From: Candidatus Thorarchaeota archaeon | GTDB lineage: Archaea; Asgardarchaeota; Thorarchaeia; Thorarchaeales; Thorarchaeaceae | Assembly (NCBI GenBank): GCA_008080745.1 | Contig: SHMX01000003.1 | Coordinates: 30,971-94,970, forward strand | DNA length: 64,000 nucleotides | Reading direction: 5' to 3' | Shown: positions 55,278 to 64,000 of the stretch, piece after piece | Layout: the number at the start of each line of letters is the position of its first letter | How positions within the stretch are numbered: position 1 is the first letter of the stretch | Program-made: the position numbers and the translations under genes | The notes under the pieces: model-generated | What the model was told of the DNA's origin: nothing | Seen by the model: only the letters and a program-made list of their open reading frames with translations | The model's database searches: none

Positions 55278-55727
55278 TTATCTTACCAACATCACTGGAC
55301 AGGATGCATGATGGGCTACCTTGTCGCTGATTGAACCAACGAATAGGCGTTTTATTCCACTTACACCTCTTGAACCCATGATGATGATATCAGCATCGCG
55401 TTCTTCAGCAATCTCAATAATCCGTGATGCCGGATCCCCGTGGGATATGAGGTCAGTCACAGGACAATTAAGTGAGTTTGCTATCTTCTTTGCGTTTTCC
55501 AATATATCCTCACCCAACTTCTGAAGCGCCAGAAAAGGCTGATCGGAAACCGTATCATGATAAGGAGTGGCAGAAACGAGCATTGGTACAACATTCAACA
55601 GAATGACCTCTGCTTCAAGCAATGGCCCCATCGAACATGCATACCGAACAGCTTTGTCCGAGTGCTCGGATCCATCAATTGCTACTAAGATGGTTTTAAC
55701 TTCAACTTTCTCAGATTCTGAACTCAT
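55278..55727 (-). CDS. Universal stress protein (UspA family)
   Basis: KTILVAIDGSEHSDKAVRYAC; IIMGSRGVSGIKRLFVGSISDKVAHHASCPVMLVR. Confidence 0.93.
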   Translation of the reverse strand: MSSESEKVEVKTILVAIDGSEHSDKAVRYACSMGPLLEAEVILLNVVPMLVSATPYHDTVSDQPFLALQKLGEDILENAKKIANSLNCPVTDLISHGDPASRIIEIAEERDADIIIMGSRGVSGIKRLFVGSISDKVAHHASCPVMLVR

Positions 55728-55876
55728 ATCACACCAACATATGATTCAGGGTAAGCGAGCCTTATCTCTCTTGCGCCAAACAAAGTTTGAATCGTAACAA
55801 AAGAATACAGAAACACACAATGAGGTTATATTCCAGTTCGTCTCATTATTCACATAAATATTTGGAGCCATTTACA

Positions 55877-56110
55877 ATGCGAATTACAGGCACACGCTAT
55901 ACAATTGATAAGAAACCTAACGTATTAGAGATGCGACATCAGGGTAGAGTTGTTGCCAAGTTTGAATATGTCGGCAAGACCCTGAATGACTTATCCGATG
56001 AAATTTGGGAGGATTTGAAACGTAAAGGAACAACAGTTCTCAAGGGAGCACTAAAGGATGAGCTCGCAACATTGTTCCCCGGAATCCGAGTTACAGGCCC
56101 ATTGAAATAG
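55877..56110 (+). CDS. Small conserved hypothetical protein
   Basis: MRITGTRYTIDKKPNVLEMRHQGRVVAKFEYVGKT...; internal ATG preferred. Confidence 0.5.
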   Translation: MRITGTRYTIDKKPNVLEMRHQGRVVAKFEYVGKTLNDLSDEIWEDLKRKGTTVLKGALKDELATLFPGIRVTGPLK

Positions 56111-56130
56111 ACAATAATATCTGTAAGAGG

Positions 56131-57636
56131 TCAGAGGTCCGAAAACCTCTTCTCACCTCTTACCAAATTACGTAGGACAACCACTAGATTCTCTCTTTTT
56201 ACACGCACCTGATCCATACTATCACGGTCACGAATGGTGACGGTTGTATCCTCAAGGGTATCATAATCGATTGTAACACAATATGGGGTCCCAACTTCGT
56301 CCTGCCTTCGATAACGCCTTCCTATAGAACCACTACGGTCATAATAAATTATCAATCCACTTTCAAGAATATCATCGTAGATATCCTTTGCCACAGATTC
56401 AAGTTCATCTTTCCCCATAAGAGGGAATACAGCAACCTGAATGGGGGCGACACGTGGAGGGAATCGTAGCCAACTTCGTTCCTCATCCTCTTCATAAGCA
56501 TTATCTATCAGACAGTAGAGGGGGCGTTCAACACCAAATGCAATCTCAAGGACATTTGGAACAACAGGTTTTTTGTCAACCTTCACATAGAGCTTTTCTT
56601 TGGAGAACTCTTTGTGTCGAGTCAAATCATAGTTGCCTCGATCGTGAACGCCGCAGCATTCTACCCAACCAAAGCTCTCAGTGAAGATTTCTACGTCCCA
56701 AGCATCCTTTGCATAATGAGCCCGTTCGTTCATGAGATGTTGACGAAGTCGCATAACTTCATTTGTGAAGCCCATACTCCTGAAAATCTGATAGGCTAGA
56801 TGCACACACCAAGCATAAGCTTGAGTTGCAAAATATCCCTTCTCCAGGGCTTCTTTTACAGTGATATTCGAAACCTCATCAGATTCTTCTTCTTGGATTT
56901 GATAGGGGAGTAAGGGTAGTTTATCATCTGCAATATCAGGGAAATATTCCCAGTCCACCTCATCTGCCTTGAGTATGAATATTTGACCTTCAACCTGAGT
57001 AAATTCTCTAAGTCTAAGCATACCCTGACGAGGGGAGATTTCATTACGATATGCCTTTCCAATCTGAAAAACTTGAGCAGGGAGTTTGTTTCTGAAAAAC
57101 GTAAGGAATCTTTTGAAGAGGAGATAAGTAGTAGTAGCGGTTTCGGGACGCATATAGGCAACTTGGTCAAGACCTAACTGCGTACGTAGCATGAGATTGT
57201 ATTGAGTGACAGGTCCGAGTTCACCTTTGCATGAAGGACATACTATCCCTAATTCATTTATCTTTTCAGTCAGTTCATCTAAGGATAATCCTTTGATTTT
57301 AGCATCTGGAGCCAGTTCTTCAATGAGATCATCTGCCCGATAATTCTGGCCACATTTGATACATTCGGTGATGGGATCGATAAATCCATCTAGATGACCA
57401 GAAGCTTTCCAAACTATTTCAGGGGAAACTGTTGGACATTCGACCTCCCAGAAATTGGCCTTGACAAAAGAACTACGTATCTGTCCCTCTAACCGATTCT
57501 TGAGTAATTTACCTAATGGGCCCAGATCATAAAGACCAGCAGCACCCCCATAAATTTCAGGAGAGGGTCCCCAAAAGAAACCGCGTTTTTTGCAAAGCCC
57601 ATAAATTATCTCTTGATGGTCTTTATCGTCACTCAT
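56131..57636 (-). CDS. glyS: Glycyl-tRNA synthetase (eukaryotic/archaeal alpha2 type)
   Basis: GLCKKRGFFWGPSPEIYGGAAGLYDLGPLGKLLKNRL; RPETATTTYLLFKRF; FQIGKAYRNEISPRQGMLRLREFTQVEGQIF; GIADRGNYDL-like GVHDRGNYDLTRH. Confidence 0.95.
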   Translation of the reverse strand: MSDDKDHQEIIYGLCKKRGFFWGPSPEIYGGAAGLYDLGPLGKLLKNRLEGQIRSSFVKANFWEVECPTVSPEIVWKASGHLDGFIDPITECIKCGQNYRADDLIEELAPDAKIKGLSLDELTEKINELGIVCPSCKGELGPVTQYNLMLRTQLGLDQVAYMRPETATTTYLLFKRFLTFFRNKLPAQVFQIGKAYRNEISPRQGMLRLREFTQVEGQIFILKADEVDWEYFPDIADDKLPLLPYQIQEEESDEVSNITVKEALEKGYFATQAYAWCVHLAYQIFRSMGFTNEVMRLRQHLMNERAHYAKDAWDVEIFTESFGWVECCGVHDRGNYDLTRHKEFSKEKLYVKVDKKPVVPNVLEIAFGVERPLYCLIDNAYEEDEERSWLRFPPRVAPIQVAVFPLMGKDELESVAKDIYDDILESGLIIYYDRSGSIGRRYRRQDEVGTPYCVTIDYDTLEDTTVTIRDRDSMDQVRVKRENLVVVLRNLVRGEKRFSDL

Positions 57637-57774
57637 TGTTAAAACCAATCTTCGTGCTCGTTACCACTTTCTTAAACCTATGGTTGGATGATTTGAAAAC
57701 AATTTTGTTTCGAGTAAAACATTGGTTCGTCATTCTTATTAGTAGAACAGAACTCAATTTGAGTGGGTGTGGAA

Positions 57775-59037
57775 ATGGTCGACGATTCACGAATATCAGG
57801 TTTTTACAAGTTATCGATAAAAGAGCGTCAGAAGAAACTGAAAGAACTTACTGGTTTGACTGACGAGGAACTTGCTTCGCTTTTTGACCCTGGAAAAGTA
57901 GACATGGAAGTACTAGACCACATGATTGAGAATGTTGTTGGGTCTATGACGCTTCCTCTTGGAATTGCCACTAACTTCCAAGTTAATGAACAAGACTATC
58001 TTGTTCCAATGGCCATTGAAGAGCCATCTGTAGTAGCTGCAGCGAGTAATGCTGCAAGAATGACTCGACCACATGGAGGATTCTTCGCAACAGACACAGG
58101 TCCAGTCATGATAGCTCAGATACAAACTACCGAAGTACCAGCACCATTCTCAGCTAAAGTTGATATCCTCCTAAAAAAACAAGAATTGATAGAGTTTGCC
58201 AACGAGCAGGACCCTATCCTGGTTAAATTTGGCGGCGGAGCAAAGGATATTCGTGTAAGAGTGATCGATTCGAAAATTGGTCCCATGCTGATAACCGAGC
58301 TAATTGTTGATACACGAGATGCTATGGGTGCAAATGCAGTCAATACAATGGCCGAGGCATTGGCACCAAAAATCGAGAAAATCACTGGTGGAAAAGTTCT
58401 TCTTAGAATCCTTTCGAATCTGGCAGACCTGCGTCTTGTTCATGTTAGGGCTGTTTTTGATGCAAAGTTGTTAGGAGGAGAAGAAGTTGTGGATGGTATC
58501 ATCGCTGCATGGGCCTTTGCTGAAGCTGATCCATATCGCTGTGCAACACATAACAAGGGAATCATGAATGGTATTGATGCAGTGGTTGTCGCAACTGGTA
58601 ATGACTTCCGTGCCATTGAGGCGGGCGCTCATAGCTATGCTGCACAGAATGGATATAGCTCACTTACAAAATACGAGAAAGACCCAGACGGGAATCTTGT
58701 GGGTAGCATCGAGATACCCATGGCAGTAGGTCTTGTCGGCGGTGCTACAAAAGTTCACCCTGTTGCAAGAGCCAGTGTGAAAATATTGGAGGTTAATACT
58801 TCTGTAGAACTTGCCCACGTCATCGCTGCTGTAGGGCTTGCTCAAAATGCTGCTGCTCTCCGAGCACTTGCTGCTGAAGGAATTCAAAAGGGACACATGG
58901 CACTACACGCTCGTAATGTTGCTTCGACTGCTGGGGCACGTGGCGAAATGATTGAAATCATAGCAGAGAAAATGATCAAAGAGAAGATGATTAAAGTAGA
59001 ACGAGCAAAGGAGTTGTTAGAGGAGCTTCAGAAGTAG
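57775..59037 (+). CDS. Hydroxymethylglutaryl-CoA reductase, class II-like
   Basis: SRISGFYKLSIKERQKKLKELTGL; MIENVVGSMTLPLGIATNFQVNEQDYLVPMAIEEPSVVAAASNAARM; GLVGGATKVHPVARASVKIL. Confidence 0.92.
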   Translation: MVDDSRISGFYKLSIKERQKKLKELTGLTDEELASLFDPGKVDMEVLDHMIENVVGSMTLPLGIATNFQVNEQDYLVPMAIEEPSVVAAASNAARMTRPHGGFFATDTGPVMIAQIQTTEVPAPFSAKVDILLKKQELIEFANEQDPILVKFGGGAKDIRVRVIDSKIGPMLITELIVDTRDAMGANAVNTMAEALAPKIEKITGGKVLLRILSNLADLRLVHVRAVFDAKLLGGEEVVDGIIAAWAFAEADPYRCATHNKGIMNGIDAVVVATGNDFRAIEAGAHSYAAQNGYSSLTKYEKDPDGNLVGSIEIPMAVGLVGGATKVHPVARASVKILEVNTSVELAHVIAAVGLAQNAAALRALAAEGIQKGHMALHARNVASTAGARGEMIEIIAEKMIKEKMIKVERAKELLEELQK

Positions 59038-59038
59038 A

Positions 59039-62000
59039 TTACTTAACAACATCTCGCTTTGGAATATGAATCAAAAAACTAATCGTCCGAGACTGGTCTA
59101 AGTTTATTTTCCATCCATGCGCCTCAATAATACGTTTAACGATTCGCAAACCAAGTCCCCCATGTTCCTTAGTACTTACTTGGGAATAGAACAATTTCTC
59201 TCGGATACCCTTTGGAATTTCCTCACCATCATTTGAGATAATTATTACAACCCTATCTTCACGTTGTTCCGTTCTTATTCTGATTTCCTTTGGTTGACCA
59301 TGCTCCACTGCATTACTGATAATATTTTGGAAGACTTGGACAATCTTTGCCGAGTCACATTCCACTAGTGGAAGTTCAGACATTTTTATTTCAATTGATG
59401 AGGGAATAGTTGTGTCTATTATGGACTGAAGAACATCTTGAAGATTACAATGCTCACGTTCACCTATTATTAGACCAGCATCGGCCAGCTGGATAGATTG
59501 TTTCAATAAAATCTCCATCTGTTCAACCATCATTTTCATTCTTGATAGATGTTCTTGGTTATAGTCATCTTCCAGCAGAGAAATCAGACCCATCATGTTA
59601 TGCAAAATATTAGTCACATCATGTTTCATTTGATGCGTAAACTTAGATAGTTCATCTCGTTGTGCTTCTAGAGCAATTTTAGCCTCCATTTCTGCAGTTA
59701 CATCTCGTGCTGACCCAATTATTCGAATCTTCTCAGAGTCGGTGTCCACTTCCTGTACTGATCCAAAACCATGAATCCACCGCCAATTTCCATCAGGCAT
59801 GTGAATTCGATAAATCAAATTCACCACATCTATGGGGTATTGCAGTTGAAGAAGCTGTATGAAACGCTCTTGATCATCTGGATGTACCACTGATAAAAAC
59901 CACTCCCATAGTTTTCTTGGGTTCTTGGAAATCGTTTCTCTAGTTAGTCCATGAAGTTCACGCCACTGTTTGCTGATATACGCATGACTCAGATCTGACC
60001 ATAGTTCAAAATATCCGATTCCGGTTGCCTTCAGAGCGATACTCAATCGCTCCTGACTTTTGTTGAGAGCCTCTTCGGCCTTTACGTGGTCGGTTATATC
60101 TGTAGCAATCATTAATAGAATATCATCACTTACCTTTTTGAATTGCCAGATTAGGTGAAGACTATGGTCTTGTGTTATCATCTGATAGTGCGTATCAAAA
60201 CGAATTGTATCATCGCTATGCATAGCTTCCCGTATTTTCTCTATGTATTGAGGACGCTCTTTGTACACCTCACCAAGACTCATTCCAATCAGATATTCCA
60301 CTTTTCCATTTGACGCCTCGTATAGACTAGAATTGACTGCAATAAGCCTAATAGTTCCATCATCTTCTCTTTCCCAAACCTGAACATAGTCAGGAATTGA
60401 ATTGAATAATGCTTTGAAAAATGCCTTTCGCTCAGATAATTCGGATGAAAGTTTCTCCCGCTCAGTAGTATCTCGAATACTGGTTCTGAATCCTAGCAGT
60501 TCACCAAATTCATTTCTCATCGGATTGAATGACAGTGCCATCCATCGCTCTTCTCCGCTTTTATTGATGATTCGGAATGGAATGTCATTACCTTGAGAAT
60601 CCCCTTTGGATGCCTCAGTAAGTATCTGATGAATACGACTTCGGTCGTGCGGGTGGATAATAGGTAAGGGGTACTGTTCCATATCCATGCATTCATCTGT
60701 ACTATAACCGGTGTGATTTTCAACCGCTTCATTTACCCAAATCAGCTTGCCATCACAGCCTATCCAGCTTTCCCAATCATAGGTAGAATCTGCAATTATT
60801 CGGAAATATTGGTCCTGTATTTGTGTAGCCAATCCATCCAAATCACTGGTCACATCATGGATTATACAGTGACTCATTTCATAGGTACCATCTTTATTGT
60901 AAGATATTCGTCCATAAGCAGCTATATTTCTAATTTTACCATCCTTTCTAACCATTGAATATCGCACATCATCAGCTTTCCCAGTATCCTTGAAAAGATT
61001 GAAGTTTTCTTTGAAGAGTTCTCGATGGATTTCAACAAGAAACTCTGAAAAATTACGACCTATAACCTCTTCTCGATCGTACCCCATTAATTGCTGCCAT
61101 GCATCATTAACAGTGATAATCAATCCATCAACATCTAGAGATTGATATGGTAATGGGGCTGATTCAAATAATGCCTTGAAATATGCAGTACGCTGCTTTA
61201 TCATTTCCTCAGCATGAAATTCCTCGGTTCTATCTCTGAATACCACAAGTGCTGACTTTTGTCCATCGTAGTAAATTGGATTTAGATATGCTTCTAACCA
61301 TTTTGTTTCCCCCGAGGGAGTGATTATCTTGTAATGTTTTTTCAGTGGCTCCTTGAACCCTTCCAGATACTCATCGTAATTGCGTGCAAGTTTGAGATGT
61401 TCGGATTTGTCAAGAAGTTCAGATAGAGATTTCGAAGTCAGTTGATGCATCTGTTCTTGAGAGTACCCAAGCATATTGCTAGCTAATTCATTAGAAAACA
61501 ATATTTTTGGTGGACTCAACCGAATAACCAGAATTCCTTGTGGGGATGAATGGATCAATGAATTTGCTAAATCCTCAATCATTCTTCTGGATTGGATTGC
61601 TTCTCTTTCAGTTGTAATATTGGATGCCAAGACAATAATACTCTTTCCATCTTCGTGCAGGCTTAGGTATGCCCGATACCACAATATTTCGCCATCGATT
61701 TCTAACCAATATTCCATTTTTTCAGTTGTTCCAGTATTTCGAATTCGTTCTGCTCGTTGAATATATACCTCAGAGATTCTTCTAGGCATTATTTCCTGAA
61801 TTCGTTTTCCAAGAAACGTATCTATAGATAAAAATGGTCTAGAGGTAGGTGAACCTATGAATTCCACATACCTTTCTTGTTCATCTAAAACGAAAACCAT
61901 ATCTTGCATTGATTCTACCAAGACACGATTCAATAATCTAGTTTCTTCTAGGTCTCTTTTGATTCGAGTAAGAAGTATTGAAGATTGGATTGAGTGAGCC

Positions 62001-62347
62001 AATTCGGAATACATTGATTGAGGGTCTGCATCCTTTTTGATATAGCGAGTTGCACCTCTATTCAGAGCTTCGATTGCCACGTCCTCTCTTGACTTGCCTG
62101 TAAATAGTATAAAGGGAATCTCAGAATCATGTTTACGTACAAAATCAAGTACATCTAGCCCATTATGTTCTGGCATCTCAAAATCAGAAATTATTGCATC
62201 GAATTCATCCATAGAAAACAATTGAAGTGCTTCCGAACTAGAAGAAACTGTGATTATATCCATACCTGTGAGTTTAGCTAAGAATTTCTCTGCAATTATA
62301 CATGTTGATTCATCATCATCGATGAATAATACCTTTGCAGAGTTCAT
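59039..62347 (-). CDS. Response-regulator-receiver / multi-PAS (about six) / histidine kinase hybrid, apparently soluble
   Basis: N-terminal REC KVLFIDDDESTCIIAEKFL...DAIISDFEMPEHNGLDVL...FTGKS; successive PAS/PAC units; H-box THQMKHDVTNILHNMMGLI; N/G boxes ISNAVEHG and GLGLRIVKRIIEAHG. Confidence 0.9.
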   Translation of the reverse strand: MNSAKVLFIDDDESTCIIAEKFLAKLTGMDIITVSSSSEALQLFSMDEFDAIISDFEMPEHNGLDVLDFVRKHDSEIPFILFTGKSREDVAIEALNRGATRYIKKDADPQSMYSELAHSIQSSILLTRIKRDLEETRLLNRVLVESMQDMVFVLDEQERYVEFIGSPTSRPFLSIDTFLGKRIQEIMPRRISEVYIQRAERIRNTGTTEKMEYWLEIDGEILWYRAYLSLHEDGKSIIVLASNITTEREAIQSRRMIEDLANSLIHSSPQGILVIRLSPPKILFSNELASNMLGYSQEQMHQLTSKSLSELLDKSEHLKLARNYDEYLEGFKEPLKKHYKIITPSGETKWLEAYLNPIYYDGQKSALVVFRDRTEEFHAEEMIKQRTAYFKALFESAPLPYQSLDVDGLIITVNDAWQQLMGYDREEVIGRNFSEFLVEIHRELFKENFNLFKDTGKADDVRYSMVRKDGKIRNIAAYGRISYNKDGTYEMSHCIIHDVTSDLDGLATQIQDQYFRIIADSTYDWESWIGCDGKLIWVNEAVENHTGYSTDECMDMEQYPLPIIHPHDRSRIHQILTEASKGDSQGNDIPFRIINKSGEERWMALSFNPMRNEFGELLGFRTSIRDTTEREKLSSELSERKAFFKALFNSIPDYVQVWEREDDGTIRLIAVNSSLYEASNGKVEYLIGMSLGEVYKERPQYIEKIREAMHSDDTIRFDTHYQMITQDHSLHLIWQFKKVSDDILLMIATDITDHVKAEEALNKSQERLSIALKATGIGYFELWSDLSHAYISKQWRELHGLTRETISKNPRKLWEWFLSVVHPDDQERFIQLLQLQYPIDVVNLIYRIHMPDGNWRWIHGFGSVQEVDTDSEKIRIIGSARDVTAEMEAKIALEAQRDELSKFTHQMKHDVTNILHNMMGLISLLEDDYNQEHLSRMKMMVEQMEILLKQSIQLADAGLIIGEREHCNLQDVLQSIIDTTIPSSIEIKMSELPLVECDSAKIVQVFQNIISNAVEHGQPKEIRIRTEQREDRVVIIISNDGEEIPKGIREKLFYSQVSTKEHGGLGLRIVKRIIEAHGWKINLDQSRTISFLIHIPKRDVVK

Positions 62348-62555
62348 AATGTCACCACCAAAAGGGTTCTTGGGAAGAACTCTATTGGTAAGGTTCCCAG
62401 GACTATAGTAAATATAATACAGAATGTAATTTATTTCTGTTTATTGAGTAGTTTAGGAATTAATGGTCTATCAGCGGAACATATTTGTACAAATCATTTC
62501 AAATAGGCAACTGACCTCAGGCTTGCAGAGGGAACTATAACGGGTCGGAATAGCA

Positions 62556-63287
62556 ATGGAAGACGAATGTAGCCAATGGGAAAAACTTGCGGGTGAATTC
62601 GCAGAGAAGGAGAAATACTATCAAGCAGCAAACCAATATAGAAACTCTGCTGCATGCCACCTCGATAAGGTTCTGGAGATGACTAGAAAGGCAGCTGAGT
62701 ATTATCATATGCATGCCGAAGCTAGTGCTGAAGCAGATGATCATAAATCTGCTGCAAGGTCATACTTTGAGGCAGCTAATCAATATCGGCAAGTTAGTGA
62801 CTTTGCTACTGCTCTGACCCTCTTTGAAAATGCAGCTTCTGAAGCCCTCGATGAAGGAATGACAGAAACCGCCGCATCTTCCTATCTTTGGGCAGCCTTT
62901 GCTTGCCACAAGCTGGGAAATACCGATTACTTTCTAACTTGTGCTGAAAATATGGCCAATCTATATGACAAAGCAGCTGAGTCAGTTCTCGAAGAAGGAA
63001 AGGCAGAGAGAGCTGTCATCAACCTCTCATTATCAGCCATGGGTTTTGCTACCATTGAAAAGGTTGATGAAGCAAAGAAACGCATTGAAAAGGCAAAACG
63101 AGTTATCGATAAGACTAGTTGGCCATGGCTAAAGACGCTTCTCTCGTTCAGTGACGACTTGGCAGAGGGACGCCTGATTGAAGCTGAAGATCAATGGAAG
63201 AGTTTCAAAGAAGAAGAAACCATCCAAGAGGTTATGAAGGCCTGCCATAGTATTATCGAGGACCGACAGAGAAGAGGGAAGAAGTGA
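62556..63287 (+). CDS. Alpha-helical TPR/SNAP-like protein
   Basis: Repeats AANQYRNSAACHLDKVLEMTRKAAEYYHMHAEASAEADDHKSAARSYFEAANQYRQVSDFATALTLFENAASEALDEGM. Confidence 0.6.
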   Translation: MEDECSQWEKLAGEFAEKEKYYQAANQYRNSAACHLDKVLEMTRKAAEYYHMHAEASAEADDHKSAARSYFEAANQYRQVSDFATALTLFENAASEALDEGMTETAASSYLWAAFACHKLGNTDYFLTCAENMANLYDKAAESVLEEGKAERAVINLSLSAMGFATIEKVDEAKKRIEKAKRVIDKTSWPWLKTLLSFSDDLAEGRLIEAEDQWKSFKEEETIQEVMKACHSIIEDRQRRGKK

Positions 63288-63288
63288 C

Positions 63289-64000
63289 CTAAGTAACCTT
63301 GACGGTTACGGTCTTTGAAACCTCTTCACCAGTTTTTGTATCGATGAGTTTTAGTGTGGTAATTTGGTCACCAACATCCTCCGCCATGATGTATACTTGG
63401 AAGGACATTCTTTCACCAGCACCAAGAAATTGTATGCTCTTCTCAGTTCCACCAAGGGAAATCCTTAGTCCATCTGATAGTTCTGTCCTAACAGTGATGT
63501 TTCCAGCAGGTCCATCTCCAGTATTTTGAATCATAACATCAAATACAACTTCGTCACCAATATCTGCAGATACCCTTTGAGGGCTTACATCTAGAGCCAG
63601 CTTGGAAGGAGCCTTCCCAATTCTAAATTCAATAGCGTTACTATGTTTATTGACTAATACAGATTCTCCTTGAAGAGTTAATACAAAGGGACCTATTTTC
63701 CCATCTCCGCTTAATACTGGATTTACTACCAAGAGCCAGGATTCTTGGGTCTGATTCACGGCATTTAATGCAATATCATTTGCAAAAGAGAGGCTATTTG
63801 ATAGATTGTATCTATAATCTACAATACTCACGGGGACGGGGCATGAAAATTTTAGTTCAAATTCGATAGGGGTTTTTGCACTAACTTCGTATTGTTTTTG
63901 ACCGGCCCATTGCAACTCTACTTCCGTCTGAATTGCAACCTTCACACTCTCAGCAACATAGTTTACCAAATAACTCTCAACTTCAGTAGGTTTTGCAGAT
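63289..64000 (-). CDS. Partial protein with a C-terminal CARDB/NEW3-like beta-sandwich; runs off the right edge
   Basis: Frame stays open upstream of the listed start (SAKPTEVESYLVNYVAESVKV...); VSADIGDEVVFDVMIQNTGDGPAGNITVRTELSDGLRI. Confidence 0.6.
   Translation of the reverse strand, partial: SAKPTEVESYLVNYVAESVKVAIQTEVELQWAGQKQYEVSAKTPIEFELKFSCPVPVSIVDYRYNLSNSLSFANDIALNAVNQTQESWLLVVNPVLSGDGKIGPFVLTLQGESVLVNKHSNAIEFRIGKAPSKLALDVSPQRVSADIGDEVVFDVMIQNTGDGPAGNITVRTELSDGLRISLGGTEKSIQFLGAGERMSFQVYIMAEDVGDQITTLKLIDTKTGEEVSKTVTVKVT

Noticed and set aside
1-64000. CRISPR array, tRNA or rRNA genes
   Set aside because: No regularly spaced direct repeats at DNA level outside the coding 48-bp repeat at 12.5-12.8 kb, and no T-loop/anticodon-arm or rRNA signatures recognised by eye; a tRNAscan/Rfam run would be decisive.

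Overview
The window is about 64 kb, AT-rich and densely coding. I read it as archaeal and most likely Asgard (Thorarchaeia-like). That placement is inferred from gene content: an archaeal-type PPAT, a GGPP synthase / geranylgeranyl reductase pair, a longin-like domain behind TPRs, and archaeal PAS and HAMP kinases. It was not computed. No rRNA, tRNA or CRISPR array was recognised. Main content: a C-terminal NuoB-like domain (all four N2-cluster Cys present) fused in one ORF to a GlcD-type FAD oxidase, next to a divergent GlcF/HdrD-like Fe-S protein and a MenA-like UbiA / polyprenyl synthase / GG-reductase group; MutS and an endonuclease-motif MutL; a tightly overlapping rpe / split transketolase / transaldolase operon; two giant (1968 and 2265 aa) aromatic-rich, paralogous, membrane-anchored surface proteins followed by a polytopic membrane protein ending in a SpoIIM/DUF95-like segment; a DUF2341 surface protein with a decayed paralog beside it; a Nudix pseudogene inside a small zone of gene remnants; ferritin, M28-like peptidase, RACo/DUF4445-like ASKHA ATPase, glycyl-tRNA synthetase, class II HMG-CoA reductase, and a REC-multiPAS histidine kinase. 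Hairpin plus T-tract structures recur at gene ends. The most interesting candidates are the FAD-oxidase/NuoB fusion module, the giant aromatic-rich surface pair and the TPR/longin-like fusion.
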